64,000 nt of DNA from positions 1-64,000 of the forward strand of contig NZ_LMKN01000011.1 of assembly GCF_001421535.1 (NCBI RefSeq), in the 5' to 3' direction. This document shows positions 9,601 through 16,413 of the stretch, piece by piece; the first letter of the stretch is position 1, and the number at the start of each line of letters is the position of its first letter. A program made the translations under genes and the position numbers. A model generated the notes under the pieces. That model ran no database searches and was not told where the DNA came from. It worked only from the letters and a program-made list of their open reading frames with translations. This stretch comes from Sphingomonas sp. Leaf20 (GTDB lineage: Bacteria > Pseudomonadota > Alphaproteobacteria > Sphingomonadales > Sphingomonadaceae).

Positions 9601-9806
9601 TGCTCGATCGGCGCGGCGACGGTTTCGGCGACCGTCTCGGCCGAGGCGCCGGGATAGGTCGCGCTGACGGTGACGGTGGGGGGGACGATGTCGGGATATT
9701 GCGACACCGGCAACGTCATGTAGGCGATCGCGCCGACGATCGTGATGATTACCGCGATCACGCCCGCGAAGATCGGCCGGGTGATGAAGAAGCGCGAGAA
9801 GCGCAT
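6624..9806 (-). CDS. RND multidrug efflux pump, HAE1 family, 1060 aa
   Basis: The product is the inner-membrane proton-driven pump. Evidence: N-terminus MRFSRFFITRPIFAGVIAVI; SQYPDIVPPTVTVSATYPGAS; the TM4 acidic pair in GIVVDDAIVVVENVERNL; VFIPTVFLTGLSGAFYRQF; FVPAQDQGYFLTVIQLPPGSS; and the C-terminal repeat of the membrane domain ending in LLFTPTFYVVARAL. Twelve membrane segments and two large periplasmic loops are implied. Length is normal (about 1050 aa). The start at 9806 is chosen because it gives the canonical N-terminus; an upstream in-frame extension overlaps the inverted repeat at 9847-9938. By family, substrates are lipophilic drugs or phenolics; the exact range cannot be told. Confidence 0.96.
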   Translation of the reverse strand: MRFSRFFITRPIFAGVIAVIITIVGAIAYMTLPVSQYPDIVPPTVTVSATYPGASAETVAETVAAPIEQEINGVDNMLYQSSQSTGDGKVTITVTFKIGTDLDAAQVLVQNRVAVAVPRLPEDVQRLGVVTRKTSPDFLMVVNLVSPDNSLDRGYISNYALTQVRDRLSRIDGVGDVQLFGARDYSMRVWIDPGRAAALDLTAGEIVAALRAQNVQVAAGTLGQPPYDKGNSAFQLNVETQGRLTDPKQFADVVIRTDAQGRQVRVSDVARVELGAQDYGANTYLSGKPTVIAAVFQRPGSNALGAAQAVTAEMESMSKRFPKGLAYKVIYNPTEFIAQSIDAVKHTLFEAMILVVLVILVFLQKWRAAIIPIVAIPVSLIGTFAVLAAFGYSLNNLSLFGLVLAIGIVVDDAIVVVENVERNLEHGLSPLEAARTSMDEVSGALVAIVLVLCAVFIPTVFLTGLSGAFYRQFAVTISTATIISLLISLTLSPALAAMLLKPNAPADSGNRLTRTVRRAGDAFNRGFERMSESYARLTARLVAAPKRMMVAYAALIAVTVGVFMVTPSGFVPAQDQGYFLTVIQLPPGSSVERTDAVMQKVAKRILPLAGVKGAVMLAGFDGPSQTLAPNSAAAYIPLKSFEERKKLGVTLASIMAESQKATGDITEARLLIVPPPLIQGIGSAGGYRLMVQDQGGHGYGELGKTSYDLIGKANQTKGLAQVYTFFDTATPRIFADVDRAKANLLGVPPERVFEALQVYLGSAFVNDFNLLGRTYRVTAQADAPFRNTTADIANLKTRSNSGQMVPVGSVSTFKDKTGPYRVVRYNLFPAVEVDGDTAKGYSSGQSLVAMEKLADASLPAGYAHDWTGIAYQQKAAGSTAALVFGMAVLFVFLVLAAQYESLTLPLAIILIVPMCLLAAMTGVNLRGMDNNVLTQIGLVVLIALAAKNAILVVEFAKQAEEQDGLSPVEAAVRAAKDRLRPILMTSFAFILGAVPLVIADGAGAELRQALGTAVFFGMIGVTGFGLLFTPTFYVVARALAMRFERRKPAAAPAATLQPAE

Positions 9807-9846
9807 GGGAATTTCCTCGGTAGAGGGACGCGGGCACGCGCCAACA

Positions 9847-9938
9847 CCACCCCGGCGAAGGCCGGGGCCCAATTGGGCGAACCGCAGTGATTAGGTCGAA
9901 ACGCTATCCCATTTGGGCCCCGGCCTTTGCCGGGGTGG
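9847..9938. repeat. Long GC-rich inverted repeat between adaptor and pump genes
   Basis: Two 31-nt arms (9847-9877 and 9908-9938) are inverted copies with two mismatches; both contain CCCCGGC and GGCCGGGGCCCAA. They enclose about 30 nt and lie between the adaptor stop (9943) and the pump start (9806). This matches the abundant intergenic repeat of sphingomonads. It could form a very stable mRNA hairpin that changes the adaptor:pump ratio. Confidence 0.85.
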
Positions 9939-9942
9939 ACGC

Positions 9943-11220
9943 CTATTTCGCGAGCGTGGCTTCACCCGAGATGGGCTGGACGGAGGCTGGCGCAGCGGCC
10001 CCCGTCGCGACCGCGATCCGTCCCGCCTTCGGCGCAACCGTGGCGCCCGGCATCGCCATCTGCGTGCCCTGGATGATGACCCGGTCGTTCGGCCCGATCC
10101 CCGAGCGGACGATGCGCAGGCCATCGACCACCGGCCCAAGCTCGACCGGCTTCTGGCTCACGACGTTCTTCGCATCGATCGTCAGCAGCACCTTCCGCGC
10201 CTGATCGGTCTGCACAGCATCGTCCGGCACCAGCAGCGCCTGTCGCGTCCCTGCACTGGCGAGCCGCATGTTGCCGAACATCCCCGGTGTCAGGAAATAG
10301 CCGGGGTTCGCGATCACCGCGCGGCCGCGGATCGTGCCGGAGCGCTGGTCGAGCCCGTTGTCGGTGAAGTCGAGCTTGCCCTTCCAGCGATGCTCGGTCT
10401 CGTCCTGCAGCTGGATCTCGACCGCGGCCGGGGCCGCGCCGGGATGCCGTGCGCGCTGCGTCTTGAGATACAGCGCCTCCGACCCGTCAAAATTGAAGTA
10501 GATCGGATCTAGGGCGTTGATCGTCGTCAGCACGGTGCCGCCGGTGCCTTCGCCGCCCGCGACCTGGTTGCCCGCATCGACGCGGCGATCGGAGATGCGC
10601 CCGCCGATGGGTGCACGAACCTGCGTGAATCCGACGTCGAGCGCGCGGGCGCGTTCGCGCGCCTGCGCGGCGGCGAGCGCGGCGGTGGCGGCTTCGAGCT
10701 TGCCACGCAGCGCGTCGACTTCACCCGCCGAGACGGCTTCGTCGGCAACCAGCCGCTGCGCGCGGCCGAGGTCTGTACGCGCGAGCGACAAGGCGCTTCT
10801 GGCGCTCGCGACGTTGGCGTGCGCTTCGGCAAGGGCTGCGGCGAACGGACGCGAGTCGATCGTGAAGAGCAGCTGGCCCTTGCGGACGATATCGCCGTCG
10901 TGGAAGTGGACGCCGGTGACTTCGCCCGCCACGCGCGGCCGGATCTCGACGCTGCGGCTCGGCGCGAACCGGCCGACATAATCGTCCCATTCGCTCACCT
11001 GTCGCACCAGCGGCGACGCCACCGTGACCGAGGCGGGCGGGGGTGCTGCCATCGCCGCGTCGGGATGATCGAACAGCTTCACGCCGACCGCGCCGAACAG
11101 CGCGACGGGCACCAGAACTATCGCGCCGCGCTGCCATGCGGGGCGTCGATGGCGACCGGCGGGCGGCGTCGCGGCGACATCGGCGTCGTGCGCGGCCGTA
11201 ATCGTGGTCAGCTGGTTCAC
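9943..11220 (-). CDS. RND efflux periplasmic adaptor (membrane fusion protein), 425 aa
   Basis: The adaptor links the pump to the outer-membrane channel. After a short cytosolic leader and one membrane anchor (AIVLVPVALFGAVGVKLF), the sequence has the barrel-sandwich entry ASPLVRQVSEWDDYVGRF, PRVAGEVTGVHFHDGDIVRKGQLLFTID, a helical hairpin (LAEAHANVASARSALSLARTDL), VRAPIGGRISDRRVD, and a beta-barrel RGRAVIANPGYFLTPGMFG. These are hallmarks of MexE/AcrA-type proteins. The start is GTG at 11220, overlapping the stop of the preceding gene as GTGA, so translation is coupled to it. The intergenic inverted repeat follows. Confidence 0.93.
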   Translation of the reverse strand: MNQLTTITAAHDADVAATPPAGRHRRPAWQRGAIVLVPVALFGAVGVKLFDHPDAAMAAPPPASVTVASPLVRQVSEWDDYVGRFAPSRSVEIRPRVAGEVTGVHFHDGDIVRKGQLLFTIDSRPFAAALAEAHANVASARSALSLARTDLGRAQRLVADEAVSAGEVDALRGKLEAATAALAAAQARERARALDVGFTQVRAPIGGRISDRRVDAGNQVAGGEGTGGTVLTTINALDPIYFNFDGSEALYLKTQRARHPGAAPAAVEIQLQDETEHRWKGKLDFTDNGLDQRSGTIRGRAVIANPGYFLTPGMFGNMRLASAGTRQALLVPDDAVQTDQARKVLLTIDAKNVVSQKPVELGPVVDGLRIVRSGIGPNDRVIIQGTQMAMPGATVAPKAGRIAVATGAAAPASVQPISGEATLAK

Positions 11221-11615
11221 CCTGCGATGCTCCGCTTCTGCTGCGCGCCGACGCGCATGCCCGTCACGCTTTCGACCAAAGTCTCGATCTGCGCCTCGAC
11301 GAAGCCGGCGGCGAGGAAGTTCTGGATCTCTGCCATCGGCAGCGCGAAGCCGCGGCGCCATGCGTATACGGCCATCCGCCGCAGCGCTTCGAGCCGGGGG
11401 TCGGCGAGCCGCAACGCGGTGCTGAGGCCGAACAGGCTGCCCATCGCCCGTGACATGCGGCTGGGGCCGGACAGGCTGCGCAACGTGTCGCGCTTGGCGA
11501 GCGCGATGACGCTCCATTCCAGCGGCGAGAAGCCGGTCGGCGCGCGCGCCGACACGGTCTGTGCGCGGCTGGTGACGGGCGAGGCGAACATGTTGTCGAG
11601 GTCGAGGTAAGCCAT
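11217..11615 (-). CDS. Small protein leading the RND operon, 132 aa
   Basis: The start at 11615 (MAYLDLDNMFASPV) is preferred over an upstream extension that runs through the promoter region. The protein is Arg- and Ala-rich, soluble, with no signal peptide; a helical centre reads ALRLADPRLEALRRMAVYAWRRGFALP and is followed by FLAAGFVEAQIETLVESV. I do not recognise a characterised family. It is the first gene of the efflux operon and overlaps the adaptor start by 4 bp (GTGA), so it is almost certainly co-translated. A regulatory or assembly role is possible but only inferred from position. Confidence 0.75.
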   Translation of the reverse strand: MAYLDLDNMFASPVTSRAQTVSARAPTGFSPLEWSVIALAKRDTLRSLSGPSRMSRAMGSLFGLSTALRLADPRLEALRRMAVYAWRRGFALPMAEIQNFLAAGFVEAQIETLVESVTGMRVGAQQKRSIAG

Positions 11616-11852
11616 GGGATTGTCCCCCTTTTGATTTTTCGGGCAAGCACCGGCCTTCGTCGGTGGACGGCCCACCAACGTCAGCTGATCGCAAGGCACG
11701 CACGGTCGTTGCCGGCACATCACCATGCCGCGCTTGCCCGCTTGAAGTTTCGAGAGTCCAGACGACCGAAGCCATCTGTTCCGAGTTAGGTGGTGACCGT
11801 GGTCATGGGTTGTTGTCCCCGGTTGCCCCGTCCGCTCTAGGAAGGAGCTTCG

Positions 11853-11866
11853 ATACCAGTCGGTAT
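11853..11866. promoter_or_regulatory. Putative TetR operator 1 (RND operon promoter)
   Basis: ATACCAGTCGGTAT is an inverted repeat of ATACC/GGTAT around a 4-nt centre. The same pattern appears at 11902-11913 and 12581-12594, all between the RND operon and the tetR gene. It lies about 240 bp upstream of the 132-aa gene. Confidence 0.7.
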
Positions 11867-11901
11867 ATAAACCGCACGTTCATCTAGTCAACAGACTTTT
11901 G

Positions 11902-11913
11902 TACCGTGCGGTA
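11902..11913. promoter_or_regulatory. Putative TetR operator 2
   Basis: TACCGTGCGGTA shares the ACCG/CGGT inverted arms of the other two sites. It lies 36 bp from operator 1 (arm to arm), between the efflux operon and the TetR stop codon, so the two could be bound cooperatively. Confidence 0.6.
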
Positions 11914-11967
11914 TTTTTTATTGCGACCGTAACAAAGCATGAATTCCATGTCGGCGGACTGACCGGA

Positions 11968-12582
11968 TTACTTGGTTGGCCACACCAACAGGCTGGTCTC
12001 GACGAGCTGGTTGAGCTCAGTGCAGGTCGCGCCCGAACCGCCTTGGATCGACAGACCCTGCATGATCGCGAACAGATACCGCATCAGCGCGTGCGACTCG
12101 AGACCGTTGGGGAATTCGCCGGCAGCCTTGGCCTCGTCGAACCGTTTCATCAAAGCGGCCTCCGACGACGCGCGACGCTTGGCGACCTCGGCCTTGATCG
12201 GCTCGGCCTCCGCACTGCACGCGACGCTGCTGATGACGCTAAGGCATCCCTTGGGATCGCAGGTGCTCATCTGCATCTGGAGTGCACCCCGGAGCAGTCT
12301 TTCCGCTACGGCGCGCGCGGTCGGCGCGTCGAGCGCGGACGTCATATAAGCAAGCTTTTCACGCTCGTAGAGGTCGAGCGCCTTATGGAAGAGCGCCTCC
12401 TTGTTGCCGAACGCGGCGTAGAGACTGGGCTTGGTGATTCCCATCTCAGCGGTCAGTTCCGCCATCGACGCGCCCTCGTAGCCGTTGCGCCAGAACACGC
12501 GCAACGCACCCGCTAACGCTTCGTCGAGATCAAACTCGCGGGGGCGGCCCTTGGGGGCGGTGAGCGTGCAAAGCCTATTCAT
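11968..12582 (-). CDS. TetR-family repressor of the RND operon, 204 aa
   Basis: The start at 12582 gives MNRLCTLTAPKGRPREFD, and the N-terminal helix-turn-helix is clear at about residues 30-65 (MAELTAEMGITKPSLYAAFGNKEALF). The C-terminal ligand domain contains a DPKGCLSVISSVACSAEAEP segment found in many TetR proteins of this subtype, with several Cys. It is transcribed in the same direction as, and upstream of, the RND operon. Its own start codon abuts an operator-like palindrome (12581-12594), which predicts autoregulation as well as repression of the pump. The inducing ligand is unknown. Confidence 0.9.
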   Translation of the reverse strand: MNRLCTLTAPKGRPREFDLDEALAGALRVFWRNGYEGASMAELTAEMGITKPSLYAAFGNKEALFHKALDLYEREKLAYMTSALDAPTARAVAERLLRGALQMQMSTCDPKGCLSVISSVACSAEAEPIKAEVAKRRASSEAALMKRFDEAKAAGEFPNGLESHALMRYLFAIMQGLSIQGGSGATCTELNQLVETSLLVWPTK

Positions 12583-12594
12583 ACCGTTCGGTAT
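12581..12594. promoter_or_regulatory. Putative TetR operator 3 (autoregulatory)
   Basis: ATACCGTTCGGTAT is a near-perfect inverted repeat that overlaps the tetR start codon by two bases and lies 10 bp before the divergent 119-aa gene. A bound repressor here would block tetR expression and possibly that gene too. Confidence 0.72.
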
Positions 12595-12603
12595 ATAGTG
12601 ACA

Positions 12604-12963
12604 ATGCGCCAAGGGTCCAGTGACTGGAACATGCTGGTGGAAGCGCTCACCGATCGTGCGCCGCTGATCGCCCGCCAGGTGCCCTTGAACCGAAGCCAGC
12701 TGGACACTGCGGTTGCGGCATGCGCGGTGGACGGGATAGCGCGACGGCTATCAACTTCTGAGATAGCGGAGGTTCGGCAATCTCTCTCGACCGCAACTGG
12801 GCAGAAATTCTGGGAGGCGGCAAGCATCACAGATCGGCCGCTGGAAGGCTGCTATCAAGCTGCCCTCAATCTCAAGCCGGTAGCTGCCGACTATCTTGCC
12901 GCCGGCTTGCGTCCGCCAACGCCGCCCAAGCCGCTGAAGCGGGACATGTCGATCGTCTACTGA
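12604..12963 (+). CDS. Hypothetical protein divergent from tetR, 119 aa
   Basis: An open frame begins MRQGSSDWNMLVEALTDRAPLIARQ and ends RDMSIVY. A GTG two codons earlier and an ATG at 12631 are other start choices; no good ribosome site is seen, so a leaderless start is possible. Composition is protein-like and soluble, with a central helix (LDTAVAACAVDGIARRL) and a Pro-rich tail. The family is not recognised. Its 5' end lies next to operator 3, so it may belong to the same regulon. Confidence 0.5.
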   Translation: MRQGSSDWNMLVEALTDRAPLIARQVPLNRSQLDTAVAACAVDGIARRLSTSEIAEVRQSLSTATGQKFWEAASITDRPLEGCYQAALNLKPVAADYLAAGLRPPTPPKPLKRDMSIVY

Positions 12964-13158
12964 CAGATCGGGAACGGCCGCTTTCCACCATGTCGCGAAG
13001 GTCGCGATCGGCAAAGCAGACCCCAGAAGCGGACAGTCGGCAGTCGCTCACATGTCGCCACTCTTGTCGCGGAGCGCTCGCCCGATAGCTGTCGTTCGTT
13101 CAGCTTACTCGCTATGTGGTTTACGGATCTTGTGATGACCCCAAGCGAGTAGGGACAC

Positions 13159-13467
13159 ATGCAAAGTGGAGTTTGGGTCGTACTAATCTGGCTTGCGCCA
13201 TGCTTGCCGGTAGCGTTATTCGGCTGGAGGCGAGCTAGCTTAAGGCGAACTCTTGCCGCAGAAGCGTGGACCGTCATTGCCTCGGCCATCACCCTAGTGC
13301 TTGTGGGCTTCAGCGCCTTGGGCGACTGTGCCGAAGACGTAATCGGTCCTGTGACGGGCAACCCGTGTCATGCGGCTAAAAGTCAGGCGACGCTGGTTAG
13401 CTTGGCGTTCGGATTTGCCATCTTGGTTGCTGGAAATTGGCTGATATTCCGTGGCTCCCGTAAGTAG
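13159..13467 (+). CDS. Small membrane protein, 102 aa
   Basis: The ATG at 13159 follows AGGGAC at a good distance. Three hydrophobic segments are visible: residues 4-22 (GVWVVLIWLAPCLPVALFG), about 37-55 (VIASAITLVLVGFSAL) and about 80-97 (LVSLAFGFAILVAGNWLI). Between the second and third lies a short loop with two Cys (DCAEDV..NPCHAA) that would face the periplasm and could form a disulphide. No functional motif is recognised. It stands alone, with about 190 bp before it and 220 bp after it that show no gene. Confidence 0.65.
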   Translation: MQSGVWVVLIWLAPCLPVALFGWRRASLRRTLAAEAWTVIASAITLVLVGFSALGDCAEDVIGPVTGNPCHAAKSQATLVSLAFGFAILVAGNWLIFRGSRK

Positions 13468-13686
13468 GCGTCGGCTTTCTATCGTAAGCAGACCGTCCGC
13501 TTACCGGGCTTCACCGCTGAAAGCAGTCGGGCCGCTCACCTCCCTATCGCAACATTCGCGAGCGGATAGCCGGGCTTCAAAATAGGTCATCGCAACGATA
13601 AACCCGCGTTCGAAGTTGGGGAGCGAGGGAAGGGGCGTGAACGTCTGGTTGTGTGTCAGCCAAGACTTAGCTCAGGAAGGCTTAGC

Positions 13687-14409
13687 CTATCGCTCTGCGG
13701 TCTGCGCCGCGACATGGTGTGGATCGTCGCCAAGGACATTGTTACCCATGCCGCCGCCTCCAGCCCCGCCGCCGCCCATACCACCACCGCCGCCGCCGCT
13801 CCGGCCAGCATCGTCTTTGCGGCTACCACCTCTGCCGCCGCCGGACGACGCCGGACGCGCGGGTCCTTGCATAGCGATGGTTAGGTCGGCCGGGATCGGG
13901 TCGAGATCAAGCGCATCGCGCACGAACGCACGCAGCGACACAACCAACTCATGCGTGTGGACTGGGTGGCCCGCAACCAGCTCGCGAACCGCCCTGTCCG
14001 CGAGCCGGACATGCTCCTCCGTACCGAGCAAGATGATATCGGACAGCGCGGCCTCGACCGCGTCGCGGATCCGGCGCGTGCGGTCCGACCGTGCCGCGCC
14101 TTCCGCACTAAGGTCCAGCGCAGCCATCGGCTCCTCTGCGACGACGCCCTGCTCCCGCCGCCGCAAATCGCGCCGGTGGGCCGGATCGACGGTTAGGTCC
14201 CCCGTGAACGAGCCGCCAAGGACCTTGTAGGCAGCGATAAGCGTCTTCAGGCGCTCATTGATCTGCCGGTTCATCCGTTCACGCCGCTGCTGGAACGTCA
14301 TTTGGGTGAGCAGACGGATGCCAACCCCCAAGAGCGTAACGAGCGTCAGTCCGAGGATGGTGGCGAGCAGGCTCTGCCAAGAAGTGAAATCCAGACCGCG
14401 CAAGTGCAT
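13687..14409 (-). CDS. Membrane-anchored protein with glycine-rich tail, 240 aa
   Basis: From ATG 14409 (MHLRGLDFTSWQSLL) the protein has one N-terminal membrane segment (LLATILGLTLVTLLGVGIRLL), a cytosolic helical region (RRERMNRQINERLKTLIAAYKVLGGSF), then about 110 residues of soluble domain (DAVEAALSDIILLGTEEHVRLADRAVRELVAG). The last 45 residues are an almost pure Gly/Arg/Met low-complexity tail (GGGRGGSRKDD.., GGGGGGMGGGGAGGGG). I recall similar conserved hypothetical proteins in alphaproteobacteria but no assigned role. The start is not certain: GGGGG abuts this ATG, and 20 codons further upstream are open. Confidence 0.68.
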   Translation of the reverse strand: MHLRGLDFTSWQSLLATILGLTLVTLLGVGIRLLTQMTFQQRRERMNRQINERLKTLIAAYKVLGGSFTGDLTVDPAHRRDLRRREQGVVAEEPMAALDLSAEGAARSDRTRRIRDAVEAALSDIILLGTEEHVRLADRAVRELVAGHPVHTHELVVSLRAFVRDALDLDPIPADLTIAMQGPARPASSGGGRGGSRKDDAGRSGGGGGGMGGGGAGGGGMGNNVLGDDPHHVAAQTAER

Positions 14410-14549
14410 CCCCCTAGCACCGCATTCTGGACCTTCGTCGTCTAGATGGAAAGCCCGTGGAACGTGCACCCGTTATATCTGGCGCACGTAACACAGGGCG
14501 AGGCGGGTGCCCGTGACCCGGTAGATAATTTCACGAATGACAGGAAGTA

Positions 14550-14702
14550 TTACGTCAGATGAGAGGCTATATTATTGAACGTCGCTGACAGGCTTGTGCC
14601 AACCTGTTGCATTGCGGCAATTGCCGATACTGCGATGAGAGCGGCAATAAGGCCGTATTCAATGGCTGTAGCGCCACGGCGATCTCTGAGAAACCTTAGC
14701 AT
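14550..14702 (-). CDS. Flp/Fap-type pilin, 50 aa
   Basis: This short minus-strand frame begins MLRFLRDRRGATAIEYGLIAALIAV. That is the classic type IVb Flp pilin: basic leader, Gly before the cleavage point, a conserved Glu-Tyr at mature positions 5-6 and an Ala/Ile-rich helix (AALIAVSAIAAMQQVGTSL). It ends TFNNIASHLT. Flp pilins are processed by a CpaA/TadV prepilin peptidase and assembled by Tad machinery; none of those genes is in the window. A second pilin of the same type lies at 16414-16590 on the other strand. Confidence 0.92.
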   Translation of the reverse strand: MLRFLRDRRGATAIEYGLIAALIAVSAIAAMQQVGTSLSATFNNIASHLT

Positions 14703-15075
14703 ATTTCCGCCCCTTTTGTTCTAATGTCCCGCACAGCCTAATAATATGATTGGCAATAAAAGTTATTAATCGGTGCGGTGTTTTATGTACAAGGGGCGAG
14801 CGCATCGTGTATTAAATGTATAATTATAATATTCTGAAATATTCCAGCTTCCACAAAGCCGATACACTTTCAGCGCCCGGGAAGCATCTGACATTACTGG
14901 AAAGTCATCGTGTCGCGGTCCTGGTGATCTGACGTTTGAGCACCGTGGTTTCAGCTGAATTTGGCCTTGCCTCCTCACGAGAAAGCCGCGTCGTTTGCCA
15001 ATATCGTCCTGCCGTGGATCAATGGTTGGAACGATCCGCAGCCCCTGTCCGCTAGCTACCCACGGGAGAATGGGC
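14703..15075. other. Gene-free stretch upstream of the Flp pilin
   Basis: About 370 bp hold the presumed promoter region of the pilin gene, with a local AT-rich tract at 14735-14830. The open frames here have no protein-like composition and I see no RNA gene. Confidence 0.5.
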
Positions 15076-15285
15076 ATGCTGACAACGTTGCGTCCTGAAG
15101 TTCTGAGGGTTTCCGCGAGCGACGGGAACGTCCTCGTCGGTGCCCCGGGTCTCGCCGTCACGCTTGATATCGAAGCGGCGTCATTTCTTTCAGACGAACT
15201 ACTCGCGGGGTGTACCGCTGCTCGCCGCCAACAGCGTGCGTCGATCGCCCAGGGATCCTTTTTGGACGAGTCCTCACCAAGGTGA
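15076..15285 (+). CDS. Small hypothetical protein, 69 aa
   Basis: The start ATG 15076 lies 7 nt after GGGAG. The protein reads MLTTLRPEVLRVSASDGNVLVGAPGLAV and ends GSFLDESSPR, soluble and acidic/hydrophobic in alternation, with a likely beta-hairpin followed by helices (LSDELLAGCTAARRQQRA). No family is recognised. Five base pairs separate its stop from the next small gene, so the two are probably co-transcribed. This start is preferred to one at 14995 because the upstream extension looks non-coding. Confidence 0.6.
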   Translation: MLTTLRPEVLRVSASDGNVLVGAPGLAVTLDIEAASFLSDELLAGCTAARRQQRASIAQGSFLDESSPR

Positions 15286-15290
15286 GCGAC

Positions 15291-15548
15291 ATGGCGATGA
15301 TGTACCGGCGCCGCGGTGGTTCCCCCCGCGCGCGAGTGCCTGGGCTACCCGTCGGGCAACTGACCAATAGGCAGGTTTGGCTTACCGCTAGCACGATCCT
15401 CGCGGTGCATAGTTCGTTGACCGGGGAATATCTCTGCGACGATCTGGGAGAGGCGATTGGACCCGAAATAGGGTTCGAGAATCTACGTCGGATTGCCTCC
15501 GCCATCGACACGATCATGATGGTCGAACCGCTTATGCCTCGGTGTTAA
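15291..15548 (+). CDS. Small hypothetical protein, 85 aa
   Basis: The ATG at 15291 is preceded by AAGGTGAG at a good distance. The basic N-terminus (MAMMYRRRGGSPRARV) is followed by a helical, protein-like stretch: QVWLTASTILAVHSSLTGEYLCDDL and GPEIGFENLRRIASAIDTIMM. It probably folds as a small helical bundle. The gene directly follows the 69-aa gene. I cannot assign a function; small genes of this size and arrangement are frequent in sphingomonad genomes. Confidence 0.65.
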   Translation: MAMMYRRRGGSPRARVPGLPVGQLTNRQVWLTASTILAVHSSLTGEYLCDDLGEAIGPEIGFENLRRIASAIDTIMMVEPLMPRC

Positions 15549-15622
15549 ACAACAAACTTGCCGGATCGTGTCGTTCATTAACGCTTCAAAGCTAGGCCAG
15601 GCTCGGGAAGGGAAGCCGTGGG

Positions 15623-15793
15623 GTGATCGATTATCAAAGCTATCTGATCGATCTTGCCTTGACGGTTCTCCGGGAAGTGGCCGAGGCGCCGGCAGCGGAC
15701 CAAAACCTTCAAGCGGAACGAGGCTGGCCCTTCGGGTTCTTCGTCCCCATTGCCCTGACCAGTGGCCGCTTACGCAATTCTGGAGCGGCATAA
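15623..15793 (+). CDS. Possible small protein, 56 aa
   Basis: A GTG at 15623 opens a frame reading MIDYQSYLIDLALTVLREVAEAPAADQ (first residue from GTG) and ending SGRLRNSGAA. The amphipathic helical N-terminus looks protein-like, but the C-terminal third is less convincing and a GGAAG lies a little far upstream. It could be a frameshifted version of a longer helical protein. A following 30-codon frame at 15808-15900 (MVRPRIVTASLNGIIHQL) may be part of the same decayed gene. Confidence 0.4.
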   Translation: MIDYQSYLIDLALTVLREVAEAPAADQNLQAERGWPFGFFVPIALTSGRLRNSGAA

Positions 15794-16016
15794 ACGCAAC
15801 GGACGACATGGTCCGCCCGCGGATCGTCACAGCCTCGTTGAACGGCATAATCCATCAGCTCGCGGCATCAGGGGCTTGGCCGATGAATCGGCAGGCGTAG
15901 GCGCCATTGCCGTTGCCCAGATCCACGTTAAGTCAGTTGATGCCGACAATGAAGGTCATCGAACTCGTCCGCCGAGATAGCTTGCCCGATCGGGTCGCCC
16001 ACGCATAGACCTGAGG

Positions 16017-16166
16017 ATGATGACGATGTTCCTGCGTCTCGATCTGATCAGGTTTTTGAACGATCGCAGTTTGCTGGAGGCGTGTCGTCAGGCTGACGGC
16101 GAGGCGGGGAGTTTCGTCAGGGAAGCGCTGGCCGCTGAAATCAAACGGCGGAACCTCGACACATGA
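16017..16166 (+). CDS. Small protein, 49 aa, coupled to the next gene
   Basis: The frame MMTMFLRLDLIRFLNDR..SLLEACRQADGEAGSF..ALAAEIKRRNLDT is short, helical and basic at the end. The start could be any of the three ATGs at 16017, 16020 or 16026. Its TGA overlaps the ATG of the next gene (ATGA at 16163-16166), a strong sign of translational coupling. The spacing of charged and hydrophobic residues could fit a small DNA-binding or antitoxin-like protein, but that is a guess. Confidence 0.55.
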   Translation: MMTMFLRLDLIRFLNDRSLLEACRQADGEAGSFVREALAAEIKRRNLDT

Positions 16167-16291
16167 TGACTGACCGGGACGTCTGGCTGAAGGCAATGGC
16201 GGTCGTCCAGGCGCATGGCACGATGGAGGGAGCGCCCGTCATGGACACTCTGGTCCACGTGTTGGGAGATGATCCCCACCGGGATGACTGA
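16163..16291 (+). CDS. Small protein, 42 aa, second of a coupled pair
   Basis: The frame MMTDRDVWLKAMAVVQAHGTMEG..VMDTLVHVLGDDPHRDD starts with ATG overlapping the previous stop. The pattern DVWL.A..VV..HG resembles short sphingomonad proteins that occur in multiple copies per genome and whose role is unknown. It is soluble and acidic at the C-terminus. The pair lies in a run of very small genes between the two Flp pilins. Confidence 0.58.
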   Translation: MMTDRDVWLKAMAVVQAHGTMEGAPVMDTLVHVLGDDPHRDD

Positions 16292-16413
16292 GCGCGGGTC
16301 GCCGCAGCAGTCGATGTCATCAACTAGAGCCAGCCTTAGTGAGATAACGCGCCAGCCGTGGCAAACGTATCGTTAATGGTTCGGAATTAGGCGAGGCCCC
16401 GAAAGGAGCCACC

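Noticed and set aside
7716-9890. 724-codon plus-strand frame antisense to the RND pump
   Set aside because: Asp/Arg/His-rich shadow with no domain; the pump on the minus strand is unambiguous.
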